Assembly: GCF_014925385.1 (NCBI RefSeq)
Contig: NZ_JACSDK010000013.1
Coordinates: forward strand, 186,001-250,000
DNA length: 64,000 bases
Reading direction: 5' to 3'
Source of the DNA: Pelagibius marinus
GTDB lineage: Bacteria > Pseudomonadota > Alphaproteobacteria > Kiloniellales > Kiloniellaceae
The position numbers were made by a program, and so were the translations under genes. A model generated the notes under the pieces. That model was given only the letters and a program-made list of their open reading frames with translations, was not told where the DNA came from and searched no databases. Position 1 is the first letter of the stretch. Each line of letters starts with the position of its first letter. Below, piece after piece: positions 34,745 through 44,822 of the stretch.

Positions 34745-35761
34745 ATGAAACGAATTGCATTTGGCGCTATGGCCGCCGCCGTGACGCTTGCTGCGAACGG
34801 CGTGCACGCCCAAGAGGTGACGTTGCGCTACAGTGAGTGGTTGCCGCCGACTTACTTCATGAACGAGCGGGGACTTTACCCCTATTTCGAAGAGATCGAG
34901 CGCGTTACCGAAGGGCGCGTGGTCGTCGAGAAGTCGGCCGCACCGCTTGGGCCACCGCCGCGCAACTATCAGCTCGCGCTCGACGGTATCGCGGACATCA
35001 CCTGGGGGCTTCATGGCTATACGCCTGGCACATTCCCTCTGAGCGAAATGGTCGAGCTGCCGTTTCACTCGACTGATGCCGAGAAAAACTCGGTGGCTTA
35101 CTGGAGAGTTTTCAAGGAGTTTCTCGAACCTGCGGGCATGCATCCGGGCGTCCACACGCTAACGGTGCACACCCAGCCGCCGGGACAACTCTTCAACAGG
35201 GTCCGGCCGATCGGAGCGCCCGGAGATTTCCAGGGGCTTAAGATCCGGTCCACCAACAGTGGTGTTGCAAACGCGATTGCGCGGCTTGGCGCCACCCCGG
35301 TCGGAATACCGGTGACTGAAATGCGCGAAGCGCTCGAGAAGGGAATCGTTGACGGTGTGTCCCTCACCGATGAGGCGCTCTTCAACTTCCATATCCAGGA
35401 ATTCGTGTCCTACGAGATGGCAGTGCCTGGGGGACTCTACAACGCATCCATGTTCCTCGTGGTCAACGAGGCGAAATGGAACCAGATCTCGCCCGAGGAT
35501 CGCGAGGCGATCATGTCGATCTCTGGTGAGACCCTTGCGCGCAAGCTGGGCAGGGTCTGGCAGGATGAACAGGATGCAGCGGTGCAGAAGGCACGTGACG
35601 CGGGGATCGATATCTCGGTGCCAGAGGGCGAACTGCTCGACTATTTGCACGAACAGCTCGACAGCCTCGAAACCGAATTGGTTGAGAAAGTCGATGCCAA
35701 GGGCGTCGACGGCGCGGCGGTGCTGAAAGCCTATCGTGACCTTTCCGGCAGTGATGGCTGA
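34745..35761 (+). CDS. TRAP transporter substrate-binding protein (DctP) of the aromatic cluster
   Basis: 338-residue periplasmic DctP with signal peptide ending VHAQ. The conserved TRAP helix segment FQGLKIRSTNSGVANAIARLG carries the carboxylate-binding Arg, followed by PVTEMREALEKGIVDGVS. A GGGGAGGAAAG site precedes the ATG. It sits between the flavin hydroxylase and the Q and M subunits. The likely ligand is a benzoate-type acid funnelled to gentisate (inferred from the operon). Confidence 0.9.
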   Translation: MKRIAFGAMAAAVTLAANGVHAQEVTLRYSEWLPPTYFMNERGLYPYFEEIERVTEGRVVVEKSAAPLGPPPRNYQLALDGIADITWGLHGYTPGTFPLSEMVELPFHSTDAEKNSVAYWRVFKEFLEPAGMHPGVHTLTVHTQPPGQLFNRVRPIGAPGDFQGLKIRSTNSGVANAIARLGATPVGIPVTEMREALEKGIVDGVSLTDEALFNFHIQEFVSYEMAVPGGLYNASMFLVVNEAKWNQISPEDREAIMSISGETLARKLGRVWQDEQDAAVQKARDAGIDISVPEGELLDYLHEQLDSLETELVEKVDAKGVDGAAVLKAYRDLSGSDG

Positions 35762-35764
35762 GCC

Positions 35765-36268
35765 ATGTATCCACAGCTCGTCACTCAAATTGAGGTGGCG
35801 TTCAAGATCGCGGCGAGCGCGCTGATGGCCGGACTGGTGGCGATCACGTTCGTGGACGTGATCGGCCGCCAGTTCGGGGCACCGATTTCGGCAGCATTCG
35901 AACTCACGCAGATCGCTGTCGGCACCATGTTCTACATTGCGCTGCCCTTCGTCACGCTGCGCCGGGAGCATATCACGGTCGATCTGGTTCCCTTCATGGA
36001 AGATGGACCGACCGGGAAGGCAATCGGTGTCGCGATTGACCTTCTGTCCACCGTCCTTGTTGGCGTGGCGGCGTGGCAGCTCTGGGTGCAGGCCGACACG
36101 CTGGAAATGTTCACCTCGGTCATGATGTTCCTCGGTTGGCCCCTAGCGCCCATCGTACGCGTGATGGCGATCCTCACGGGGCTGACCGCGGCCGTCTGTT
36201 TGGCGCTGGCGATCACACGCGCGACATCGGCCACGTTGCACCCATCAGAAGATGAGCAGAACACATGA
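35765..36268 (+). CDS. TRAP transporter small membrane subunit (DctQ)
   Basis: 167-residue membrane protein with four hydrophobic helices and the DctQ pattern TLRREHITVDLVPFM after helix 2. It starts 3 bp after the dctP stop and overlaps dctM by 4 bp (ATGA). It forms the membrane complex with the next product. Confidence 0.9.
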   Translation: MYPQLVTQIEVAFKIAASALMAGLVAITFVDVIGRQFGAPISAAFELTQIAVGTMFYIALPFVTLRREHITVDLVPFMEDGPTGKAIGVAIDLLSTVLVGVAAWQLWVQADTLEMFTSVMMFLGWPLAPIVRVMAILTGLTAAVCLALAITRATSATLHPSEDEQNT

Positions 36269-37554
36269 TCGTTTTGATCGGATTCACGCTGCTCTTCGCC
36301 CTTCTTTTGCTGCGCATGCCGATAGGTTTCGCGTTGGGACTGGTGGGCACCCTCGGCTTCGGCTGGATCGTGGGGATGACCCCGGCACTCAAGAGCGTCG
36401 GAACCACCGCATCGGACGCAGTGATGAGCTACAATTTCGCCGTCATCCCGATGTTCATCCTGATGGGAAACCTCGTCGCGCGCTCCGGGATTTCCGACGA
36501 CCTGTATGAGGCGTCGCACACCTGGTTCGGCGGTATGAAAGGCGGCCTGGCGCTCGCGACCATCGCCTCCTGCGGCGGGTTCAGTGCCGTATGCGGATCA
36601 AGCCTGGCGACAGCCGCGACGATGTCGCGGGTCGCGGTCCCCCCGATGCGCAAATGCGGATACTCACAGGCATTGTCGGCCGGTGCCGTTGCCGCAGGTG
36701 GAACGCTCGGCATCCTGATTCCGCCGAGCATTGCCCTCGTGCTCTACGGTATCATGACCGAAACCGATATCGGCGCGCTGTTCGCCGCCGGGATCGTCCC
36801 AGGACTGCTCGGTATCGTGCTCTACATGGGTGCGGTCAGCGTCTGGGTACATATTGATCCCGCCGCCGCGGCACCGGCCGGCCGCACCACCTGGCGCCAC
36901 AAGGCCGTCGCACTGCGTGGTGTCGCGGGAATGCTACTCCTTTTCATCATTGTTATGGGAGGGCTCTATGTTGGCTACTTTACGCCGACGGAAGCAGCGG
37001 GCATCGGGGCAGGAGGTGCTTTCCTGATTGCGCTCGGTCGCGGTCGGCTGACCTTCCGGTCCATTTTCGACACACTCTATGACTCCGCACGCACGTCGGT
37101 TGCACTGCTGGCGATACTGATCGGTGCGTTGCTGTTCGCCAATTTCATGAATGTCGCCCGTGTTCCCCAGGATCTCGGTGCCTGGGTGGAGGAGCTCGAG
37201 GTTGCGCCCCTCATGGTAGTGCTCGCAATTGTCGCGCTCTACGTCGTCATGGGCTGTTTCCTCGAGTCCATCTCGATGATGCTGCTGACAGTTCCAATTT
37301 TCTATCCGATCGTCCAAGGCCTCGGTTTTGATCTCATCTGGTTCGGGATCGTCGTGATCGTCGTGATCGAAATCTCGCTGATCACGCCCCCCGTCGGCAT
37401 GAACATCTTCGTTATTCGCAGCGTTCTGCCTGACATCCCGATATTCACCGTCTTCAAGGGTGTGCTCCCATTCGTCGCAGCCGATCTGGTGCGCGCCGCG
37501 CTGTTGATCGGTATTCCCGGGCTCTCGCTGTGGCTGCCCGGTCTCATGCGCTGA
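36265..37554 (+). CDS. TRAP transporter large membrane subunit (DctM)
   Basis: 429-residue permease with about twelve hydrophobic segments. Conserved DctM features are LRMPIGFALGLVG, AVAAGGTLGILIPPS, GLYVGYFTPTEAAGIGA and FLESISMMLLTVPIFYP. Together with the preceding Q and binding protein it makes a complete three-gene TRAP importer, separate in type from the fused QM system at 8875. Confidence 0.92.
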   Translation: MIVLIGFTLLFALLLLRMPIGFALGLVGTLGFGWIVGMTPALKSVGTTASDAVMSYNFAVIPMFILMGNLVARSGISDDLYEASHTWFGGMKGGLALATIASCGGFSAVCGSSLATAATMSRVAVPPMRKCGYSQALSAGAVAAGGTLGILIPPSIALVLYGIMTETDIGALFAAGIVPGLLGIVLYMGAVSVWVHIDPAAAAPAGRTTWRHKAVALRGVAGMLLLFIIVMGGLYVGYFTPTEAAGIGAGGAFLIALGRGRLTFRSIFDTLYDSARTSVALLAILIGALLFANFMNVARVPQDLGAWVEELEVAPLMVVLAIVALYVVMGCFLESISMMLLTVPIFYPIVQGLGFDLIWFGIVVIVVIEISLITPPVGMNIFVIRSVLPDIPIFTVFKGVLPFVAADLVRAALLIGIPGLSLWLPGLMR

Positions 37555-37586
37555 GTCCGTACACCATTCAGGAAGGAGGGCCGGAG

Positions 37587-38636
37587 ATGGCTGAGAGAAC
37601 CTATCCTTTCAATACATGGTACGCTGTTGCGTGGGATTACGAGATCGCCGAGGGACGCCTGTTGCCGCGGCGCATATGTAACAAGCCATTGGTCTTCTAC
37701 CGCAAGAAGGACGGCACCGCGGTTGCCATGGACGATGCCTGTTGGCACCGTCTTGCCCCCCTGTCCAAGGGCAAGGTGGTGAATGACAACGTGGTGTGCC
37801 CTTACCATGGTCTGGTCTTTGAACCTGGCGGGCGTTGCGTCCACATGCCCTCGCAAGAGACCATCAATCCGTCCGCCTGCGTCCGCACATATCCGTTGGT
37901 CGACCGGCACAGGCTATGTTGGGTCTGGATGGGCGATCCTGCGTTGGCGGATCCGAACCTAATCCCCGACCTGCACTGGAACGACGATCCAGAATGGGCG
38001 GGAGATGGCACGACGCTGCACCTCAAGGCCAACTACCTGCTCGCCGTGGACAACCTGATGGACCTCACGCATGAGACCTTCGTCCACCAGGGCTCCATCG
38101 GCAACGACGCGGTGGCCGAAGCGCCATTCCGGACGACCCACGGTCCGGGCACGGCGACAGTCACGAGGTGGATCCTGAACCAGGAGCCGCCGGCATTCTG
38201 GGGCGAGCAACTCGGCAAACCTGGACCCGTCGATCGCTGGCAGATCATCCACTTCACCGCACCATCGACCATTGCGCTCGACGTGGGAGTCGCGCCGGCA
38301 GGCACAGGAGCGCCCGAAGGGGACCGCTCGCAGGGCGTGAATGGCTACATCACCTTCGCGATCACCCCCGAAACCGAAACGACCACCCACTATTTCTGGG
38401 CGGCCAATCGCAATTTCGACATCGACAACCAAAGCCGGACCACCATCTGGCGCGAGGGCGTCCGCAAGATTTTTGCTCAGGACGAAGCCATCCTCGAATC
38501 TCAGCAGCAGGCCATTGAGGCCAACCCCGACAAGACCTTCTACGATCTCAACATCGATGCTGGAGGGGCGTGGGCCCGGCGGAAAGTGGCAGAAATGATT
38601 GAGGCGGAGCAGGCTACCATGCGGCGGGCGGTCTGA
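37587..38636 (+). CDS. Rieske oxygenase, vanillate O-demethylase (VanA) type
   Basis: 349-residue terminal oxygenase. The Rieske cluster ligands lie in CWHRLAPLSKG (C-x-H) and CPYHGLVF (C-x2-H), about residues 48-74; the mononuclear iron site has the NLMDLTHETFVH motif around residue 150-165, with a distal Asp/Glu. Length and motifs match VanA-type O-demethylases and phenoxybenzoate oxygenases. The partner reductase is adjacent. With the hydroxylase and gentisate dioxygenase, O-demethylation of a methoxybenzoate to hydroxybenzoate is the likely step (inference). Confidence 0.88.
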   Translation: MAERTYPFNTWYAVAWDYEIAEGRLLPRRICNKPLVFYRKKDGTAVAMDDACWHRLAPLSKGKVVNDNVVCPYHGLVFEPGGRCVHMPSQETINPSACVRTYPLVDRHRLCWVWMGDPALADPNLIPDLHWNDDPEWAGDGTTLHLKANYLLAVDNLMDLTHETFVHQGSIGNDAVAEAPFRTTHGPGTATVTRWILNQEPPAFWGEQLGKPGPVDRWQIIHFTAPSTIALDVGVAPAGTGAPEGDRSQGVNGYITFAITPETETTTHYFWAANRNFDIDNQSRTTIWREGVRKIFAQDEAILESQQQAIEANPDKTFYDLNIDAGGAWARRKVAEMIEAEQATMRRAV

Positions 38637-38694
38637 CGTCAAGCGCCGGCACCGCGGAGGCAAGGTTCCGTCGTGCCGCTCAAGGGAGGATACC

Positions 38695-39684
38695 ATGAAA
38701 GCCGACAGTTTGGACGTAACCGGGCAAGTGGCAGAGATTCGGGACGTCGCGTCCAGCATCCGTATGATCCGGTTCGACGTCCCGTCGGGCATCCTGAACC
38801 TCGAAGCGGGTGCGCACGTGACATTCGACGTGCCCAAGGGTGATCGGATCATGACACGGTCCTATTCGGTGGTCGATGACGGAAGGCATCCGGACAAACT
38901 CACAATCGCGGTGAAGTCGGAAGAGCAGAGCAAGGGCGGATCGAGATACATGTGGTCGCTGGAGCCGGGTGACAGCTTGCACATTTCGGCGAACGGCAAT
39001 GCGATGCCTCCAACCTACCTGGCTTCCGACTTCGTCGTACTTGCCGGTGGGATCGGCGTCACTCCGATGACCGGTATGGCCCGGACGCTAAAGCGGACCG
39101 GCAAGCCGGTACGGATGATCTACTGCGCGCGCTCGGCCGAGGAAGCCGCCTTCGTGTCCGAGCTTCGAGAGGTGCTCGGCGACAACCTCGACATGCGCTA
39201 CGATTCCGACAAACGGTTTCTCGACATCCCTGAGCTGCTCGAAACGGTATCGATGGACACCGTCGTCTTCATGTGCGGGCCGCAGGGGCTGATGGAGGCG
39301 ATGAAGTCGGCGTGGGCGGAGCGTGAGCTTCCTGTTCAGAACCTGCGCTACGAGACTTTCGCGAATTCCGGCATTCATCCGACCCGTCCGTTTCAGGTCA
39401 CCGTTGCCGAGACCGGCCGGACGATTGGGGTGAGCGAAGACGAGACCCTGCTCGATGCATTGCTGGCCAGTGGTCACGATGTTCTCAGCGATTGCCGCCG
39501 GGGCGAATGCGGACTGTGCAAGGTACATGTCGTCGAGGCGACCGCGGATATCGATCATCGTGACGTTTTCCTGAGCCCGATGGAGCGCGCGCGGAATGAC
39601 TGCTTGTGCGCTTGCGTTTCCCGCCTGAACGGAGGGCACATGACCGTGAACATCGATGACATCTTGCATGGGCGGACGGGCTAA
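38695..39684 (+). CDS. Rieske oxygenase reductase, VanB type
   Basis: 329-residue reductase in the order FNR-type FMN/NAD domains followed by a C-terminal plant-type [2Fe-2S] ferredoxin (CRRGECGLCKV and the later CLCAC). FMN-domain motif RSYSVV and NAD-domain GGIGVTPM and FMCGPQGLM are present. The start ATG 38695 is preceded by AAGGGAGGA; a longer frame is not supported. It passes electrons from NAD(P)H to the Rieske oxygenase encoded 58 bp upstream. Confidence 0.9.
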   Translation: MKADSLDVTGQVAEIRDVASSIRMIRFDVPSGILNLEAGAHVTFDVPKGDRIMTRSYSVVDDGRHPDKLTIAVKSEEQSKGGSRYMWSLEPGDSLHISANGNAMPPTYLASDFVVLAGGIGVTPMTGMARTLKRTGKPVRMIYCARSAEEAAFVSELREVLGDNLDMRYDSDKRFLDIPELLETVSMDTVVFMCGPQGLMEAMKSAWAERELPVQNLRYETFANSGIHPTRPFQVTVAETGRTIGVSEDETLLDALLASGHDVLSDCRRGECGLCKVHVVEATADIDHRDVFLSPMERARNDCLCACVSRLNGGHMTVNIDDILHGRTG

Positions 39685-39708
39685 CATCCCAAGTCACGGA
39701 GCTAATTC

Positions 39709-40761
39709 ATGTCAAACACGACCAAAACACGCCGGGACTTTTATGCGAGGCTCGATCCAGGCTCGCTTGTCCCGCTTTGGGAGCGAATGAAGGGGCTCGT
39801 TCCACCCGAGCCCAAGAACAAGACGCAGGCCTACGTCTGGCGGTTCGATGAGGTACGCCCTCTTCTCCTTGAAGCCGGCGACCTTTTGACTGCGAAGGAG
39901 GCCGAGCGGCGGGTCCTGGTCTTCGAAAATCCGGCGCTTCAAGGTACGTCACGTATTAATTCGACGCTCTATGCGGGGATGCAGCTCATTCTGCCGGGCG
40001 AGACCGCTCCGGCGCACCGTCATGTTGCTGGTGCACTCCGGTTCATCCTCGAAAGTGATGGTGGCTACACGGCCGTGGCCGGGGAACGGGCGGACATGAA
40101 GCGGGGAGACCTCGTCATCACGCCCGGCGGAGCCTGGCACGACCACGGCCATGATGGTGAGGGCCCCTGCATTTGGATTGACGTGCTTGACGTGCCGCTT
40201 GTGAATGTCTTCGAATGTGGGTTCTCGGAGGAGTTGGGCGAGGACCAACAGGCGATCACGAAATCCGACGGTCACTCGCTGGCGGAATTCGGATCCGGCA
40301 TGCTGCCGATGACGCCGTATTCGCCTTTTGCAGAAACCTCTCCAATCTTCTCCTATCCTTACGAACGCGCTCGCGACAGCCTGCTGTCGTTGAAGAAGTC
40401 AAACGAGCCCGATCCGTATCTGGGCTACGCGCTGCGCTATGCGAACCCGCTCGACGGCGGCTGGGTCATGCCCATGATCAGTGCGTGGCTCTCCCATTTG
40501 CCAAAAGGGATGGCTACCCAACCGTATCGCGCGACGGACAATCAGGGGCTGGTTGTCTCGGAAGGATCTGTGAAGGTTGACCTGGACGGACAGACCTTCG
40601 AATTGCACCGGAACGACGTCATGGCTCTGCCTGGATGGAAATGGCGAACGCTGAAGGCATCCGAGGACGCCATCCTGTTCCATTTCTCGGACCGCTCCGC
40701 CCAGGAGAAGCTGGGCATTTGGAAGGAACAACGCGGCAATTCGGGCGCTGCCATATGGTAG
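39709..40761 (+). CDS. gentisate 1,2-dioxygenase
   Basis: 350-residue bicupin ring-cleavage dioxygenase. The first cupin holds the iron ligands in APAHRHVAGALRFILES and the later HDHGHDG; the second cupin (VVSEGSVKVDLDGQTFELHR) lacks metal ligands, as in this family. It opens gentisate to maleylpyruvate. It ends the operon starting at 32610, giving its pathway identity to the hydroxylase, hydrolase and Rieske genes. A salicylate 1,2-dioxygenase of the same family is an alternative. Confidence 0.88.
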   Translation: MSNTTKTRRDFYARLDPGSLVPLWERMKGLVPPEPKNKTQAYVWRFDEVRPLLLEAGDLLTAKEAERRVLVFENPALQGTSRINSTLYAGMQLILPGETAPAHRHVAGALRFILESDGGYTAVAGERADMKRGDLVITPGGAWHDHGHDGEGPCIWIDVLDVPLVNVFECGFSEELGEDQQAITKSDGHSLAEFGSGMLPMTPYSPFAETSPIFSYPYERARDSLLSLKKSNEPDPYLGYALRYANPLDGGWVMPMISAWLSHLPKGMATQPYRATDNQGLVVSEGSVKVDLDGQTFELHRNDVMALPGWKWRTLKASEDAILFHFSDRSAQEKLGIWKEQRGNSGAAIW

Positions 40762-40778
40762 CGTCGGTTGCCTGTAGG

Positions 40779-40907
40779 GACTTCTGAACTCCAGGCTGTC
40801 ATCGGGGAGTTCGACCTGATGGCTCGCCAGCAGGTCCTTCAGGTAATCGCTGGCCTTGTCGTAGCGACCGGTCTCGATGCGCTCGCGGATGGCCAGATTT
40901 TTAATGA
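40779..40907 (-). pseudogene. possible ParD-like antitoxin remnant
   Basis: Minus-strand reading gives LAIRERIETGRYDKASDYLK then DLLASHQ, resembling the helix region of ParD-type ribbon-helix-helix antitoxins. No start, ribosome site or partner toxin is visible, so it would be a fragment. The rest of 40762-41277 is featureless. Confidence 0.3.
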
Positions 40908-41277
40908 AATCAAGGGTTTGGCTGGGAGCCTGGATTCCAAGTCGCCAGATTTATCCAGCTGAATCAGATGCTTGCAAAGCACGTGGACAGGAATGTGCCA
41001 CGCTCGCCTCAGATTTGGCGAGCCTTCGCGCCTCGCCAATCCGAGCCCTGCCTTATCGGATTTCGGGTCGCCACGTTGCCGTGAGTTCCGCTCGCCCATT
41101 GGAAGCTGACGTTCTCACGGTGGCCACAAATCTCGGCTCGTGACCCCAAGGGGACAATCTCCATCGACCTTTGATTACTGACAGCGGTGCGCACTGCCGT
41201 CGCTTGAGAACCACAGCATGAAGACCTGTGAATTGGAGGTGACCACCGCCCTGGCCGCGAGGAATTTTGACGTCCCC

Positions 41278-42177
41278 CTACTGCGATGCCATCACGACCT
41301 CGAAGCGGTCTCGCTCCTCCTTGAAACGCCGCACCAAGTGCTGACGGCAAAGCGCGATGCGCGCCAGGTTGTGGGTCTCCGGGTGGCTCAGGAGATAGTA
41401 GGCACGGCGAAATGAAATGGCCGGCAGGATGCGCACGAGATCCGGCGCGCCGCGAACGGCGAAGTCGTGCAGGATGCCGATACCGACGCCAGCGCGCACC
41501 GCCTCGACCTGTCCGACCGCGCTCGCGCAGCGGAACTCCCGGCGCGCCCACTTCGACAGAGCGCCCGCGTAGTCCAAAGCAGAGGCATAGGCATAATCTT
41601 CGACACCAGTCACGACGACATGGTCGGCCAGGTCCTCTTCCGTTTCGGGCGTGCCATGGGCGTCGAGGTAGCGGCGTGAGGCGTAGACCCCGAGGGTGTA
41701 GTCCGTCAGGCGCGACACCAGCAGCTTTCCCTCCTTGGGCGGATCCAGGCAGATGGCCAGGTCAGCCTCCCGCTTGGACAAAGAAAAAACCCGCGGCAGG
41801 GGCACGAGTTCGATCACCAGATCCGGGTGTGCTTCCTGAAGCGCGCCGAGCTCAGCGGCGAGAAAGAAGGTGCCGAGTCCGTCGGGCGCCCCCACCCGGA
41901 CCACCCCTGACAGGCTGGCGCTCTGGCCCCGGGCGTCCTCGGCGATGGCGAGGATCTCCGTCTCGATGCGCTCTGCCACCTGGAGCAGACGCTCTCCGGC
42001 CTCGGTGAGGGTGGAGCCCGAGGGCCGCCGCTCGAACAGCGGCAACCCCAGGGACTCCTCCAAGGCGTTCAGGCGGCGCGCCACGGTGGCGTGATTGAGA
42101 CCGAGGCCACGGGCCGCTGCCAGGATCTGGCTCCGGCGGGCGACGGCCAGAAAGACGCGCAGGTGGTTCCAGTCCAT
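41278..42177 (-). CDS. LysR-family regulator divergent from mmsA
   Basis: 299-residue LysR protein starting MDWNHLRVFLAVARRSQIL; HTH at about 1-60 (LGLNHATVARRLNALEESLG), effector domain 85-290. The longer upstream in-frame extension to 42237 has no family similarity. It is divergent from the semialdehyde dehydrogenase at 42308 with an inverted repeat between, the standard LysR arrangement, so it probably controls that gene. Confidence 0.9.
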   Translation of the reverse strand: MDWNHLRVFLAVARRSQILAAARGLGLNHATVARRLNALEESLGLPLFERRPSGSTLTEAGERLLQVAERIETEILAIAEDARGQSASLSGVVRVGAPDGLGTFFLAAELGALQEAHPDLVIELVPLPRVFSLSKREADLAICLDPPKEGKLLVSRLTDYTLGVYASRRYLDAHGTPETEEDLADHVVVTGVEDYAYASALDYAGALSKWARREFRCASAVGQVEAVRAGVGIGILHDFAVRGAPDLVRILPAISFRRAYYLLSHPETHNLARIALCRQHLVRRFKEERDRFEVVMASQ

Positions 42178-42222
42178 GACTTTAATTTCCGCACAATGGT
42201 TGTTCCAAGTGTGATCTTTTTG

Positions 42223-42236
42223 TGCGCCCCTTCGCA
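42223..42236. promoter_or_regulatory. putative LysR box between LysR and mmsA
   Basis: TGCG-CCCCTT-CGCA inverted repeat within TTGTGCG...CGCAAGCAA, in the 130-bp divergent gap. Its position fits a LysR site; no other evidence. Confidence 0.4.
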
Positions 42237-42307
42237 AGCAATAGTGCCCCGGTTCGTCAATGCGAGGGGCCGCGCGGCGGTCCTGAGCTGCTCAGCGGAG
42301 ATCGGAA

Positions 42308-43807
<1,500 letters not shown>

Positions 43808-43835
43808 GAAGCCCGCCGAAGAGCCGGTGCTGCTC

Positions 43836-43860
43836 GCGGCTGGAGAGAGGTTCCAGCCGC
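43836..43860. terminator. bidirectional hairpin between mmsA and gntR
   Basis: GCGGCTGG (43836-43843) and CCAGCCGC (43853-43860), extendable on both sides, form a stem in the 71-bp gap between convergent genes. Confidence 0.65.
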
Positions 43861-43878
43861 GTGAGCCGCCACCACTGT

Positions 43879-44649
43879 CTAACTCAGCTTTGACAGCTCC
43901 CTGTCATTCTGCACGGCGTCCTTCGTGGCGGAGAACACCTCGAAGCTGAAGTCGTCGTGATACTGCGCCTGCAGAAAGTTCATGAAGCGGTCATGGAACT
44001 GGCGCGTGTGATCATGGGCGAGGCGGTCGGCTTCGGAGACGTCCTGGCGTCGGATGGCCTCGATCATGTCGAAATGCTCGGACGTCAGGATGTGGTCCGT
44101 GGTCGAAGACCGCAGGTAGTCGAAGTGCATGTGCAGGATCCGGCGCCCCTCATCGAGCAGCTGCCCATAGGCCCGCGTCAGGTAGGGGTTCTTACCCGCT
44201 TCCGCCACGGACATGTGGAAGTCCCGGTTGGTCGCTGACATTTGCAGGTAGTCGTTGGCGGCGCAGGCTTTGTCAAAGGCCTCGGCGCGGACCTGCATGC
44301 GCTCCAGGTCTTCGGCGCTGCGAAACTTGGCAGCCAGGCGCGTATTGATGCGCTGGAGAAAGTCCAGCGCTTCCACGTAGCGCGGGAAATTCGCCATGTC
44401 GACCGGGGCAACCAGCGACGAGCGGTTGGAGAGCATCTCGATCAGGCCGTCCGCGGACAGGCGCACCAGAGCCTCTCGAATGGGCGAGCGGGACATGGCG
44501 AACCTTCGCGCAAGTGTGGTCTCGTCCAGCGGGAAGCCCGGAGCCAGCTTGAGCGTCAGAATCTCGTGGCGCAACTGCTCGTAGACGAACTTCGCGCCAC
44601 GGCCTTTTGCTTGTCTTTGCGCAGGTGTCTGTTTTTCAAACATTTTCAT
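43879..44649 (-). CDS. GntR-family (FCD) regulator of the hydroxyproline/amino-acid cluster
   Basis: 256-residue regulator with HTH at about 20-85 (DETTLARRFAMSRSPIREALVRL) and an FCD effector domain (about 100-235; NRDFHMSVAEAGKNP; TSEHFDMIEAIRRQD) that carries the usual metal-binding His/Asp residues. It is divergent from the Aap-type operon; TGTCGACA boxes in the shared promoter are likely targets. Release by proline or hydroxyproline-type compounds is plausible but inferred. Confidence 0.9.
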   Translation of the reverse strand: MKMFEKQTPAQRQAKGRGAKFVYEQLRHEILTLKLAPGFPLDETTLARRFAMSRSPIREALVRLSADGLIEMLSNRSSLVAPVDMANFPRYVEALDFLQRINTRLAAKFRSAEDLERMQVRAEAFDKACAANDYLQMSATNRDFHMSVAEAGKNPYLTRAYGQLLDEGRRILHMHFDYLRSSTTDHILTSEHFDMIEAIRRQDVSEADRLAHDHTRQFHDRFMNFLQAQYHDDFSFEVFSATKDAVQNDRELSKLS

Positions 44650-44743
44650 CTCTTTTCCCCGGTTGTGCGCGGTTCCGTTGATCCACGCCTGACCGGTCCC
44701 TGGTCCTACACCAGATTATCATCCCACAACAAAGGTATTGACG

Positions 44744-44788
44744 TGTCGGCAAAATGTCGACAACAATCTTGCATGCTATGTGTCGACA
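44744..44788. promoter_or_regulatory. TGTCGACA palindromes in the aap/gntR promoter
   Basis: Perfect octamer palindromes TGTCGACA at 44755-44762 and 44781-44788, plus TGTCGGCA at 44744-44751, follow a TTGACG -35-like hexamer (44738-44743). The right site extends to GTGTC-GACAA-GACAC. Suggested operators for the divergent GntR. Confidence 0.55.
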
Positions 44789-44822
44789 AGACACAGCAAA
44801 CAAGCAAGAACGGGAGTGTTTC

